Assembly (NCBI GenBank): GCA_001939145.1
Contig: LSRX01000432.1
Coordinates: forward strand, 410,098 to 474,097
Reading direction: 5' to 3'
Source of the DNA: Symbiodinium microadriaticum
Lineage: Eukaryota > Sar > Dinophyceae > Suessiales > Symbiodiniaceae
DNA length: 64,000 bases
Every line of letters starts with the position of its first letter. Position 1 is the stretch's first letter. Position numbers and translations under genes: made by a program. Under the pieces are notes generated by a model. It saw nothing but the letters and a program-made list of their open reading frames with translations. It was not told the DNA's origin and made no database searches. Of the stretch, positions 13,268 to 24,730 are shown piece by piece.

Positions 13268-13751
13268 AGGAAGCAGGGGGACAAGGGGGACCACCCTTCT
13301 CCAAGAACCGTCTCACACGGTTACATTATGATGGCCAAAGGCCAGCTTTCTTACACCTATCCTTGCACCAATAGAGACAGAGACAGAGGGACCAGCCCTT
13401 GTACTGGGAACTCATAATTTGTGCCTGGTAACCTTGCTAGCTACCTTGACCAACACCTTGGCGTGCCACAGCGACCAGCAGAAGGCTGGCGGGGCCGTTA
13501 ATTTAAGCACGTTTTTGCATTTCCCGAGGCACCCCGTTTGCTGGACAGTGCACCGTTGGGGCGCCTGCCCTTGTTTTCTGACCTACTTTCCCCAAACAAC
13601 CTGCCCCCACGGTGGCGCGCACTCCAGCAGAGTTTTCACACCAGCTGACCACGTACAGACACCCAAATCAACAACATGTTGGAGGGGGTAGCGCCTGGAG
13701 CGCGGGGTGTGGGGACTGCCCATGCCCCATCCCCGAAGCAAAGCAAAGCAA

Positions 13752-13815
13752 AGAGAGAGATTTAGCTTATAACATACGGGGGCACGGAGATGCGCGGCTA
13801 CTATTTTGGCTCAAG
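13752..13815 (+). other. Spliced-leader-like relic 2 with repeated upstream motif
   Basis: ATTTTGGCTCAAG recurs at 13803-13815, and the 15-base motif AGAGAGAGATTTAGC recurs at 13752-13766. In relic 1 the two motifs are one base apart; here 36 bases separate them. The pair therefore looks like related sequence rather than two independent chance matches to the leader. Bases after the leader-like part are TGTCCGC, again not a donor. Confidence 0.6.
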
Positions 13816-14528
13816 TGTCCGCACCTTTGTTGTTGGGGGCCTGTTACGCCTCCTTGGGAGGAAGGCTGCGTGCTTGCTCCCAAGCCGACGCCAATTTGCT
13901 TAAGAGGCCTTCGCGCCCAAGCATTCCTCGGAACCTGACCGCGGCCCCTCCTTTGGGCGGTGGCCCGCCATTAAGGGGAAGAGGCATACTACCTCAAGGT
14001 GCAACTGTGGGAAGTCGGCCAAGAAGTTCCAAGCCACAGCGTGACCCCTCTGCCAAACCGTCGAAAGACAACACTACATGGCAAGAGCAGTGCAAACTAG
14101 CAAGGAGGCTTCGTGACATGGGAGTGTCCTGCAAAGCATGCCTACAAGGGCCTATTTGCCACAAATCCCACGACAGCGGGGACACGTGCTACAAGTACAA
14201 GGTGGCCACAGGGCAGCTTACCAGCACGGGGCGACCGTGTGACCTGCGCAAAAAGATGGATGAGGACAAAGCCGGCAGCGTGCTGACCAGAGGACCTGCG
14301 GCGAAGCTCAGCAGAGCGGGCAATGGGAAAAGCAGACCTTTGTCGGACTATGTCATCAGGTTTCAACCGGAGCTGGGCATGACACTCTTATACGACCCGA
14401 GCCCACTGGATAGGTGGATTGGAACGCCCATCCGACAAGACAGAAGGACCGGGAAATACGTCGACAACATGACGGGGGAGGCCCTGGAAGCGGAAGCCAC
14501 GGACGATTATAGGCGCTACATGCAATGA
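13806..14528 (+). CDS. Unidentified 240-codon open frame with a Cys/His cluster
   Basis: The frame is open from within the leader-like relic to TGA-terminated RRYMQ. Its first in-frame codon is the TTG of the leader itself, so the annotated length is an upper bound; the first ATG is at about 14118. The C-terminal half looks coding: it has a Cys/His cluster (CKACLQGPICHKSHDSGDTC) that could bind metal, then a charged region (WIGTPIRQDRRTGKYVDNMT). No family is recognised. It may be a retroposed gene or part of an unknown element with the frames on either side. Confidence 0.35.
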   Translation: MAQVSAPLLLGACYASLGGRLRACSQADANLLKRPSRPSIPRNLTAAPPLGGGPPLRGRGILPQGATVGSRPRSSKPQRDPSAKPSKDNTTWQEQCKLARRLRDMGVSCKACLQGPICHKSHDSGDTCYKYKVATGQLTSTGRPCDLRKKMDEDKAGSVLTRGPAAKLSRAGNGKSRPLSDYVIRFQPELGMTLLYDPSPLDRWIGTPIRQDRRTGKYVDNMTGEALEAEATDDYRRYMQ

Positions 14529-14570
14529 CTACAAAGGCAGCGACGAAACACAGGTCGACGAGCGGACCGG

Positions 14571-15505
14571 GTGATGGCTATTGTGGGGAAGTTTAACCCA
14601 CGCATGGAGGAGGAGCTTCGCATCTACGTGGGGAAGTACCCGGAGAAAGCGGCCGAGTTCCTCAGGTCAGCCAAAACAGTCTTCAAAGAGGCGATGGGGT
14701 CAACACAACGCCAAGAAATGAAAAAAACGAAGAAGCAGACCAAGACGGGGGGAAGAAGCGAAGACGTCCAAGAACACATGAAGCAGAACCGGGGGGAAAT
14801 GACCAGTACATGCCGAGATGCAGGGCAGCAAAAGCTTGAGGCAGTGCGATGGGGATTGTTGTCAATTTTGGGACTTGTAACGCTCTGTTGTCCACTTCTT
14901 ACTTCACACTCCCCGGAGAGTTCCCGACTTCAGCTCGCAACGCCGAGCCTAGTTGCTGCAACTAGATGGGCCGCGGAGCCAGACACCCCTGCCGCTGGGG
15001 GAACCACATGCCCTCCATTTAATGCAAGTCTTTTCCGAACACTCAGCTCTTCAAACAGAGATCCAGCTTAGAGGTTCGACTTTGAGGCTAGAAAAACGGA
15101 AGAACCACTTGTCCTCGTGACCTACACAGATTGGTGTGATATGGCATGATGTTCCGGTGTTGCATTGTCTTCGTCACCTGCATGGCTCCTGTTAACGGTG
15201 TTCCTGTTTATTCAGGTGAACCCCAACAGGCTGACTACCTCCACGAAACGAATTCTTCTAGTTGGCCCGGTGCTTCGTGCGATGGTGTTGCTTCGTTGAA
15301 AGGGAACAGCCTGCAAACCGTAGTGTGCTGGTGGGGGAAACCTGCTGTCGAGGGACTAAGGAAGGGCAGGAAGGGGCGCGAGGATGAGGCCGGGATGCGG
15401 GCTAAAGTACAGGGTTGGGTCCATGACAGCAGCATCCCTACCTTCTATTTCGACCGACGAGGGAAACACACCTCCCTGCTGACCCCAAAGCCTTTTCTGT
15501 CATAA
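14571..15505 (+). CDS. Two further open frames, unidentified
   Basis: 14571-15071 begins with a charged, helix-prone segment (FNPRMEEELRIYVGKYPEKA) and a Lys-rich tract (MKKTKKQTKTGG). A hydrophobic stretch follows (WGLLSILGLVTLCCPLL). 15146-15505 begins MMFRCCIVFVTCMAPVNG, a short hydrophobic start resembling a signal peptide. Neither shows a known domain. The same purine-rich composition runs from about 12.5 to 15.8 kb, so the frames may belong to one inserted unit. Confidence 0.25.
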
Positions 15506-16089
15506 GCCAAAAAAAGGATGCCTAACGGCACGGGTCTGTGAACCAGACCTGCACCCAAAGGAAGGAAAATGCGCGGAAGGGTTTTCGTGCCATTCCATAC
15601 TACCTCTGACAGAAGGCCAGTCACACGCGGGGGAAGCAGTGTAGTAGACTTCAGGCCCCAGTTTGTCAGACTGCGAAAAGGAGTAAATCGGAGCAAGCAA
15701 GGGCAGCAGTGCTGGGTTAGGATGGGGGGGCAACCTCTCAAAGCAGATGCAGATGGGAGCGCCTCCGTTGGGCCGAGGCGATTGGGCAACCCGTTGAGCC
15801 TTCAACAGGCTCCGTACTACATGACTTGCCTTGGATACATGCCATTTGCCTATGTATGGCTGGCAACGATGCTCCTCGATTGCATTGTAGATCTGATGTT
15901 ATTGATCCCTTGCTGCAATGCACTGCTAAGGAACATGAAGTGCATCGTCAGGCTGATCGAGGACATTCTCAACATGGGTTCCAAGACGCACATCGATGAA
16001 GCTTGCTGGCATTCGGCTTCCACACCGGAGTTCAATTGAAGTCTGCACCGACGGCATACGATGGCCTGGAGAGCGACGAGGGCGTCATC

Positions 16090-16840
16090 CAGCCCACAGT
16101 TGTTCATTTGCCTTCCATGTCATGTGGCTGGGCTTTGCCGAGGACTGGGCATTTTGCGGACTTCAAGGCTCGACGGCAGAAGAAGTTGTGGCAGCCGGCC
16201 TAGCGGATAGCTCTGACAGAACGGAGTCGCGAGGCTGGCTGTGCGGCGACTTCAGGGACCAAATTTACACGGATGCAGTCATGCCTCTCATCCAAGAAGC
16301 ATGCAAGTTCGATGAGGCAGAGCGCACGATGCACGCGAAGTTGATACGACATTCTATCAATGTTCGCTTGTGCTGCTGCTGTTGTGCCATCGAGCCCATC
16401 GTATCAGCGAACTATTCAAGTAATCTTCTCGCGACCTGATACTACAGAAGAAAACAGATTCGCGCTCGTGCCCTTCCCAAATCTTGGCTATGTCAGGGGG
16501 AATGCTATTTGATCCGGCTGGGAGCTTTCCGGATGTTCCAGCATGTCTCTTGGAGGGGAAGATTGCTATCGCCCAAATCAGCCACCGTTGCGTGTCTCGA
16601 TGTGTGCTACATTTACAAATATTTACAAGTGGACATGGCCAGCTGAGGAGGCGACTTGGCAGATTTACGACGCGAAGAAGGCTGGCCTAAGGTCCTTGTG
16701 TTCATCGGCCTTGCATCGCGGAGTGCGACTTTCTGCGTTTGTCCCTGAGGGCGTCGTCAGGGAAGGCAAGCTCACGACAAAGATGATGTCAAGCATCGAC
16801 AGCCATCCTTCTGCTTCCTTGGAGCTGATGTTGGGGTAGG
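16090..16840 (+). CDS. Unidentified exon cluster
   Basis: Two plus-strand blocks look coding. About 16110-16370 reads MWLGFAEDWAFCGLQGSTAE and later DFRDQIYTDAVMPLIQEACK. About 16600-16837 reads ATFTNIYKWTWPAEEATWQI. Trp/asp-rich composition is unlike random sequence. No domain or splice join was resolved. Confidence 0.3.
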
Positions 16841-17158
16841 ATTGTAGGATGCCGTAGTGCTCTGTAGGACCGTAGGAGACGCGAGGAACCCACAAGTGGT
16901 GCCGACACGCGGCCATCTTGTTTCTTAAAGCTCTCATCTTTGCGCAGAGTTTGCAGCAAGTGGAGAGTGGTTCTGCGAGCTGGATCTTCTTAGAACGGAG
17001 GTCGGCTTGGCGCAGCTTTGTGACCCGAAGAGTGCTGCGGAGCTTCGGGACGGCCTTGTGGCGGAGGAGGGGCGCTCGAACCGTCATGCTCACCGACACA
17101 TAATAGTGTTCTCGACTATTTGGGGGCGAGAGGGAATGGCGCAGCCAGGAATGGAAGG

Positions 17159-17159
17159 A

Positions 17160-17237
<78 letters not shown>

Positions 17238-17261
17238 TTGTTTTTGTTGTTGTTGTTGCTG
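17159..17261. repeat. (TGCTGT)n / (TTG)n microsatellite
   Basis: Hexamer TGCTGT units grade into TTG trinucleotides. The tract would encode poly-Leu on + and poly-Gln/Asn on -, and it inflates frames on both strands. I do not treat either as a gene. Confidence 0.95.
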
Positions 17262-17269
17262 GGTGAGGG

Positions 17270-18460
17270 TGGGGTGGCCGGGCCATGGGAAGCTTCTCTC
17301 AGGATCATCTTGCTCTGGCGCTGGAGCTGCCAGAGCCCCGGGCCAGGCAGATCCGTTCACACATGAAGCAACCGATTTTCCAGGTGCAAGCGCTGCAGTG
17401 GCGAGCAGCAGATCTCGAGCAAGGACTCATCTTGTTGGGCACTCGCGTCCAAGTTCCAATTCTGCGCTGAGTGTCAGTGTGTGCTAGGACAAACTTGATC
17501 CTACAGATGGTTCCTGGCATATCTCTGCAGACCCAGTCAGGGAAGCGAAGGCAAGGCCGCACTGGGCCACACTGCTTGTTTCAGCCGGCAGTACCCGCCA
17601 AGAGTTTACGTGTGCGGAGTATCAAGGCAGTGGCTTTTCAGCGGCTCCGTCGATTCGAGGAAGCGAGACAGGAGATCAGTGCACGTCAAATGCCAGCCTC
17701 CTCTTAGCATCTATCATTTAGAGTGAAACGCTTTGATTTGAGGGGGATTGCTTGTGATTCGATTCCTCTGTGGTGACCTGGTGCTTGTGTGCATGGTGAG
17801 ATATGGCACGGGGTAGAACTCTTCCCCTGCACGAGTTCAGCGGAAATCGAGTGGCGAATGCGAGTCCCAACCGCGCTTCTCAATCAAACAGAGGCACCAA
17901 TAGAGAAGCCTCGGCAAGCAACGTGTGTAGTCTTCTTTCACCACTGCAACTCAGCAAACCAAGGACCTAGGGCCCTGTCAGCCATCCGGGATGGATTGTG
18001 ATCGGTCTCTTGGTCCAAGCGGCGCGACTTCTGAACCTGCACGTGCAGCTCGTCCGCCACGCTCGCCAGATGGCACTCCAGCTCACTGTCTGCTAGGGCC
18101 GCTAGGGTAACCAGGCAATTTAGGGAACGTCTGCTCCAAAGCTTCATACGGCTGCATGAGCTGTCCAAACCTCATTCGAGTGATCTGGCACTCGTTGGGA
18201 CTTAGCTGTTCTGCGAGCGGCAAGGAGTACAGCATGACTGACGACACTGCGATGGCCTTATGCCAGCAGAGCCGAGCAGCCTGGCAAGATTAAGGCACTT
18301 GAACGCATGGAGCAGCAGAGGTGACTCTCGGAGCTGAGCCCCGGGCTACTGAAAGGGCATTGACTGCATTCGAGGCTAGACCCGGGGGCGGCAAGAGTCT
18401 CTGGTGCAGTGCAGACCTCTGCCATTCAGGCAAATTTGGTAATCTCAAGCCGTTGCCTCG
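17270..18460. other. No identifiable gene between the microsatellite and HMG gene 1
   Basis: Short frames only; one at 17285-17468 reads PIFQVQALQWRAADLEQGLI and could be an exon. No promoter motif is recognisable, as expected for a lineage with atypical or absent TATA boxes. Confidence 0.35.
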
Positions 18461-18464
18461 GACA

Positions 18465-19239
18465 AGCCGTGCAGCTGCCCGAGCCGCCTCACGCATCCTC
18501 GCTGCCCGCGTTCAGTTCTGTTCACCGAGAGCCATGGCCTCCGTCACACAGCCCAAGAGACCTGTCGGTGGCGCCTACGGTCAGTTCATGAACGAGAAGC
18601 GTGCCGAGCTCCAGAAGGAGCTGCCGGGCCAGAGGGCCTCGGAGGTTGCAAAGCTCGGAGGTGAGCGCTGGAAGAAGCTCAGCGAGACTGAAAAGGCAGT
18701 CTATCAGCAGAAGTACGAGGCTGCGAAGGAGAAGTACGATAAGGACATGGAGGCTTTTGAGGCGGCCGGGGGCGTGAAGGAGAAGATCGCTCGCAAGGGC
18801 AAAGACGGAAAGGTAAAGAAGGCGAAGGACCCCGATGCCCCGAAGAGGCCAGCGGGCGGTGCCTATGGCATCTTCCTCGCCGAAAACCGCGACGAGATCA
18901 TCAAGACCCTTCCGAAGGGCTACAAGGTCCCCGATATCGGCAAGGCAGCCGGCGCCAAGTGGAAGGCCCTTTCGGAGCAGGAACAGAAGCCGTATCAGGA
19001 GAAGTACCAGAAGAAGAACGAGGAATACAAGGCTGCCATGGAAGAGTACAAGAAGCTGCACGGCAAAGATGTGCCAGTGGACGATGACGAGGAGGAGCAG
19101 GAAGAGCCCGCCAGCAAGAGAGCTCGCTTGGCGAAGGCGGGTTGCTAAGCTCCTGGGGATGGCCACGCAGTCGACGATGTCAGAGCCGGAAAGCTTGGGG
19201 TGGGCGCCGTCTGAGATCGCGGTTGCACGGCCGGTCTGG
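18465..19239 (+). repeat. Duplicated 775-bp HMG gene unit, copy 1
   Basis: This block aligns without gaps to 58417-59191. Homology begins at AGCCGTGCAGCTGCCC, 69 bases before the ATG, and ends with GTCTGG, 91 bases after the stop codon; flanks on both sides are unrelated. There are no terminal repeats and no poly-A tract, so the mechanism of duplication (segmental or mRNA-mediated) is not shown. Confidence 0.9.
18534..19148 (+). CDS. Two-HMG-box chromatin protein, copy 1
   Basis: The frame encodes 204 residues. HMG box 1 spans about residues 7-77 (PKRPVGGAYGQFMNEKRAEL, then GGERWKKLSETEKAVYQQKY). A basic linker follows (KGKDGKVKKAKDPDAPKRP). Box 2 spans about 101-171 (GGAYGIFLAENRDEIIKTLP, then WKALSEQEQKPYQEKYQ). 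The acidic tail is DDDEEEQEEP followed by a basic SKRARLAK end. This is the HMGB layout: such proteins bend DNA without sequence specificity and act in chromatin, which matters in dinoflagellates because nucleosomes are scarce. I chose the ATG at 18534 (GCCATGG context) because homology with copy 2 starts only 69 bases upstream; the frame is open further 5' but with non-ATG starts. The gene has no intron. The long open frame on the opposite strand is a shadow. Confidence 0.92.
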   Translation: MASVTQPKRPVGGAYGQFMNEKRAELQKELPGQRASEVAKLGGERWKKLSETEKAVYQQKYEAAKEKYDKDMEAFEAAGGVKEKIARKGKDGKVKKAKDPDAPKRPAGGAYGIFLAENRDEIIKTLPKGYKVPDIGKAAGAKWKALSEQEQKPYQEKYQKKNEEYKAAMEEYKKLHGKDVPVDDDEEEQEEPASKRARLAKAGC

Positions 19240-19249
19240 GTGACCTTTG

Positions 19250-22200
19250 CCAGCGAGCAGGGAATCAGAATGCCTATCCCTGCAGCTGCTAGCCGGATCC
19301 CTTGGGTCGGATAAGGCATCCTCGTCCAAATTATTTTTGGCATTCTGGTGAACACTGCACTCAAGCAGGAGCCTGTTCATACTCAGGAGTGGGGGCACTA
19401 TCCTGTTCTGGTTTCCGTGTAAAGAGTTGGTGTGGCTGAGACCACACTGTCCTGAACGGAATGGCAAAAGATCGCTGCAGTCCACCGTGTGAGTGTCAGC
19501 TTAACTCCACTCGGAATTCAGTCGGTTTCGCAGGATGCAATGCGATATCCACCGCTGTACGACCTGTCTGCTCTGGAACAGCAGCAAGGCATCTACACGC
19601 CTCCCGACTGCACCAATAAACGCACCCGACACGCATACACGCAATCATTGAGTTATGGTTGTTGCTTGGTCGGGTTGTTTGTCGTTACCCGATTCCATTG
19701 CCGAAGTGCCGAGCGTGACAGGTTCAACTCCTTGCAACGGAAGTTGTACCGTCTGGCACCTGGCATTCTTCGGCACAGGCTTCCATGCCGATAAGACGGC
19801 GCAGTAGCCAGGCTCGACAGCAACCATGGCGAGCCTGCTGCGTGGATGCACCGTATTGCAGTGTGCACACTCTTCGGAGGGCTTCTGGGGTCGCTGCGCC
19901 ACGTCATCTGGCATCTGGTTCAGTTTGTTTGAGGCCAATGTTCCTACTTCCAGGCTCTGGTCACGAGCGAGGCGGATTCTTCGGAGTGCTCGTGATTGTC
20001 TCTGCGGAAATGTGACAGGCAGAGAGCAAACGCAACAGGAGGCCAAGCGGGGAGAGAGCATTGTTTGTCGAGGGTTTCCGAAGGACTGCATCTGGCAGGT
20101 GCCAGTTGTTCCCATTTCCAAGCCGCCTGATAAATGGATGCGCCACCAAGGTGGAAAATCGTCGCTGGTTCTCAGCATGCATGCTGCCTGCACAGTTCAC
20201 ACAGGATCTGGTGGACTGCAGCCTCCGGCGGGCGACAGGATCGCTTTGCCACAAATTGTCGCAATTCGAATCCAAGCACAGCACTTCGAAGTAGGACTGT
20301 CGACCAGAGTGGTGACGGTTGTGACCGGGAAGGCCACCGCTGCTGACATGCATTACTTCGAAGATGTTGGTAGAGGCTTGAGAAGATCCGTCAGGCAACA
20401 CGGCGGCTGCCAAGGTCAGGATCCTGACTTTAAAAATGTGTCCTTGTGCAGCCGCTGGCTGTCGGCCGAAGGCTGCGATGCAGCTCACGGCGCTTGAGGC
20501 TGCCGGAAGTTAGAAGCATTTCGATTCTACTGGTCTTGACACGCTTGGAAATCAGCCAGCTGGCTGACGTTGACACTCGCGAAGTTGCAGTTGAGCGATG
20601 CAAACCTCCAGCTTTGGAGCCGAAGTGGTCAGGGTCGACTTCAAGATGCAGTGTGCAGCATGAGGCAGCGGACCAGGCCTGCTTCCAAGTCGCGCCCAGT
20701 CTGGACTTCCTATGTTTTCATATGGTTCACGATCCGTAGGACCTAGAAGTGACCGCAAGGCTGCGTCGTGGTCACGAACTTGTGTGCAATCGCTCGGCAA
20801 CAAGCGAGTTCCAGGCTTGACTCTGGCAGATCCTCAATGCACCACTGCTCGTGCGCTGGTCACAACACCCTTATGTTATGACATGGCCCTGTCAGTTTTG
20901 CTTGCTTTCGTGTCATGTCTCATCCAGCACCCTCTCTGGCTTGACCTCCCTGACAACTGACAAAAAATTCAAACAAACACAGTATCTTCGACGTCTCACT
21001 CACTGTCTTTTGCTCTTGGATGTTCTTTTAAGTCATTTTCGGTGGCATCTCTCATCGACTTGATACAGCTCCCCAGCAGCTGAGCCGGATGCTTCAAATC
21101 TAAGATCCGCGTGGCCAGGAAACCACTCTGGCGAATGCCGTGACCTTCCTTACTCCGCCAATCCATCCCGTGGCCTTTGGCCGAGACTCTGAGCCTCTTT
21201 CCGGTTCCAACCTGGTGATCCGAGTCAGGAAATGTCACGCTGGTCTACCCTCACTGACATGGTCAGCCTCAGAAAGACGACGAAGGCAGCTGTTGGCTGT
21301 CTACGCAGCTGTACAGTCAGCTCGTCAGCATGCCAGGCCCGGCACGCAAGCAAGATCGATGCAATGAGCCTTCCTGGAGACGCTGCCATCCCCCTAACAG
21401 CTACTTTCCGCGCGTGACAAGCATTCTAGCGGTGAGACTTGTTAGATACTGAGGTTCTCGAAGAACCCAAGCCTTTGGGAGGACTGGAAGGGCTCCGGTG
21501 CCATGCTTGCTCAATCAAATTCAGTTGTTGGGAGGCCCAGCTCAGCAGTCTGAAGAGTTGAAGAGGGAGAACAAGGACACCTGCTGCTGTCAAGACACAT
21601 TCTGCTAAAAGATGCGCGGGAGACTGGAAAAGACAAAACCATGTCAACAGGATCAGCATGAGCCCATCAGGTCAGCGCATGGGCCACATCCCCACCCCGA
21701 AAGAATCCATGGCGGAGATGGGGAAAGGAAAGGTCCCATTGCTACGGCCGTCTCTATCCTTCCATCACAGGCCCGGAAACGCACAGATCACATGGGTAAT
21801 TAGATGGCGGGCACGGCCGACAAACGTGTGGCTTGACTGCCGTTTCATGTGTTCTACATTCAGGCCTCTACGATTCCTCTGGGCTTTTGCAACAAGAGCT
21901 TCCGCTTCTCCTCCGGACTGAGGGCTGCAATACCACTGCATCAAATTGACATCTGTCCAGAGAGCATGACAACGATAGCCTCGCTCTTTGCGTGCGATGT
22001 GAACGTCTGGCTTCCTAGCCTAGCGACTCTCGGGCTACGGAGGGCACACGCACACTCAAGTTCCCGAGCCTGGGCCAGCTGCCAGCTGCGCCGACAGCTC
22101 CAAAGAGAGAGCTGTGAGTTTTGCGTGCGGTTTTTTGTGTCTGAAAGTTTCCACCATCCAACAGCAACAGCATTGCATCATCGAGAAGCGCAGTTGGGAC

Positions 22201-24560
22201 ATGGAGCCTTCGCTGTTTGTGTCTAGGCTCGCTTGTCAGGTTCGGTTGTTCCTTCGGGCCTCCAAACTCTTCACATGTTGATCAGAGTGGCACCGGCCGT
22301 TCTTGATGCTGATCGCAGCAACCACTCAGATGATGCAAAAACTGCGTGCCTCGCTGCGTGCTTCCGTGACAATTGCCGTTGCAGGAGCGGCTTGAGGAGC
22401 CTCCACCGTCCAGTGAAGCTGACCAGGCACGATGCAAGCTCTCAGCGAGTGCTGCACAGCAATAGTCGTTTGTAAATACTAGTATCTAAATCTACACTCT
22501 GCAGCAACTAGGTTGAGAGGTTTGCATGCCGCTTTGCAAGGCCTGTGACCCGGTTTTTGAGGAGGCCGGGCCTTGTGTCAGCCGGACTCCACTTCTTAGA
22601 CGAAGTCTGTCAAGCCAGTGACATGCTCGCCTAACACAGCAGGAGGAGGAAGCAAGCGTCGCACCAGATGTCAGCTACGACAAGCTCACCATGGACCGTC
22701 TAGCCCTAGGCCCTAGAAGCAGCAAGCGGATTGAACACGTCTTCTGCGAATCTGGATGTGCGGCCGCCGATTTGCCAGAATTTCGCTTTTGCCTGTCGGA
22801 CGTGGTGTCTCACAGCGTTAGAGCCTTAGGATATCGAATCTGTCGGGACATGCAACAGCAGGGGGCCTCCCTGGCAAACAGAATGGGAAGCCATTCTGTG
22901 TACTTGCTGTTCGGTATAGTAAGGGGCTCCGGAACTGATAGTGACATCCCAGTCCCTCTTCGTCGCGTTGCAGAATGGCAAGGGGCTAAGCAGATGAGAA
23001 TCAAAGCAGCTTTCAGCTGACCTTTGTGTGCGCGGGGCGTTTTGTTTGTGTGTGGTTGTTTGCTTGTTTGTTTGTGTGTGTGTGTGTGCGTGCGCGCGTG
23101 CGCGTGCGTGCGCGTGCGTGTGCGTGCGTGTGCGTGCACGTGTGTGTGCGAGTGCATGTGTGTGTGTGTGTACACACTTGAGCATGGTGATAAGTAACCA
23201 TAAACTTTTGCAGGGCATGGCATGACGGTCTTCTCCATAGCCATGCGCAGTTTCCGGTACCTTCAAACCACGGTGGACAGGACTCAATCTACCATGAAAG
23301 TCGGAGCCTTTTTCGGCTTGCCTGAGAATGTTTTCAGTTTTTAGACTTATGGGCCCTGTGTGGCAGCTGGAGGACATTTCAGACAAGGGTGAAAGTTCCC
23401 TTGTCCTTATTGCATGATCACTCCTAGACCCTGTCAGTGTCTGTGTGCAGCACTCGACATTCGAAAGGAACCGTCTCGAAGTAATTGCACGTTGTCGGAA
23501 GAGGGTGGCACAGGCCCAGGATGACACTAGGATGACCAATGCCGACGAAGCTAGTCCTGGAAGACACCCGCGGATTGGCCATCCTGCCAGACCTGCGCTG
23601 CTTGAGACATCGTACAGCCCGATGTGGCGCCATCGTTTGTACATGACGACGGGCCAGGCCAAGAACCTCAAAACAGCAGTTTCTCCTTAACGTTTTTTTG
23701 CTCCGCACGCTCAAACTTTTGATTCTCTGATCGTGAGACCTGGGATTTGACATCATTTCTGGAATGAGATACCAGCTTCTCGAGTTTCAAGCGTCTGTCT
23801 GTCTTTCTGCTGTCTCGGGCTTCTAGTGCAACGAAAAGCCAGCATGCAACGCCCACCAACGCAGGACATGTCCAGCATATGCTGTGGCTGCTCTTCCTCT
23901 CAGAACTTGCGCAGCCCGCACATAGCTTAGCACAACATGTCAGAGCGCTGCGCCCGTGAGTCAAGTGACAAATGTCCGTTAACGTGGTGTTGACTGTTGG
24001 TGCCCTGAGGAGCAACTTGTGGCCAGAGGATCGCGAGACCCACAGCATCATGCCAGCCAGCCCCATGGCACATGGCTCAGAACTGGCACATATCGGACGT
24101 TCACATTCAAGAGCTTTTGGGTTGTTGTGCTGTTGTAGTGGAAGGAATATGTCACGCATCAATCCGAATTCCTGCCGCATGCGAATTGAACCTCCTTGCG
24201 AAACGCATCAGCTCGCCGGACACCTCAATTGTCTTTCCCAGTCTCATGGCATCAGACAACCCTAGGCCCTAATTATCATGGTACGACACTGTCGTTCTTT
24301 CTTCTTCCATCCTACGCACTGAGGTTTGTTGTCGTTTGTGGATTTGTTGCTCAAATGGCCTGCTGCCAGCACTTGCCTGAGGCCTTGCCTTCAGCGGCCC
24401 CGCTATTTTGTGCGTTCAGCTCATCTTCCGGGCGGCCTCTTGGATCGCAGCGCGTGAAGCAAGAGGCGGCTCATGCTCGATCCCTCCACAAACCGACCAA
24501 CCTACCTTGACGGTGCGCAGCCAGTCGGCGGGAGCCAGGGTAAAGTGAGCATCCCGACTG
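19250..24560. other. Long stretch without identifiable genes
   Basis: Only unidentified open frames occur. The longest, on + at 19826-20497, has no domain and a composition not clearly protein-like. A GT-rich tract lies at 23050-23175. Minus-strand frames running through that tract (for example 23671-22826) are translations of simple repeats. I see no RNA gene or mobile element. Confidence 0.4.
23050..23175. repeat. GT/GC-rich dinucleotide tract
   Basis: Alternating purine-pyrimidine DNA (TTTG, GT and GCGT units). Such sequence can adopt Z-DNA in vitro. No coding role is supported. Confidence 0.9.
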
Positions 24561-24580
24561 AGGCGATGTGTTGAAGCTCT

Positions 24581-24595
24581 ACATACATACATACA

Positions 24596-24624
<29 letters not shown>
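24581..24624. repeat. (ACAT)n microsatellite
   Basis: An uninterrupted ACAT tetramer run of about 44 bases. Confidence 0.95.
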
Positions 24625-24626
<2 letters not shown>

Positions 24627-24715
24627 CTTTTTGTCATGTGTCGACTTTGGCAGGCTTGGGTGCACATGAATCATTTGTTCTCGTCCACCCTGCCTTCTGG
24701 GTCAAGCCTTGGCAG

Positions 24716-24730
24716 TTGAGCCAAAAAGGC
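24716..24730 (-). other. Possible spliced-leader relic on minus strand
   Basis: The minus strand reads GCCTTTTTGGCTCAA, which matches 14 of 15 bases of the leader segment GCCATTTTGGCTCAA. The next base is C where the leader has G. No gene is recognised downstream on the minus strand (below 24716), so this could be chance. Confidence 0.3.

Noticed and set aside
12656..13815. Spliced-leader RNA genes
   Set aside because: Neither leader-like word is followed by GT and an Sm-like site, and both lack the full 5' part of the leader.
16665..17360. Minus-strand 231-codon frame with a long poly-Gln run
   Set aside because: The run is the (TGCTGT)n/(TTG)n microsatellite read in reverse. Flanking residues show no domain, and the plus strand gives an equally open poly-Leu frame.
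18522..19364. Minus-strand 280-codon Leu-rich frame
   Set aside because: It is the antisense of the HMG gene, and the same antisense frame appears at copy 2. Lys-rich codons (AAG) read backwards give Leu (CTT).
22826..23671. Minus-strand 281-codon His/Thr/Ala-rich frame
   Set aside because: It is largely a translation of the GT/GC tract.
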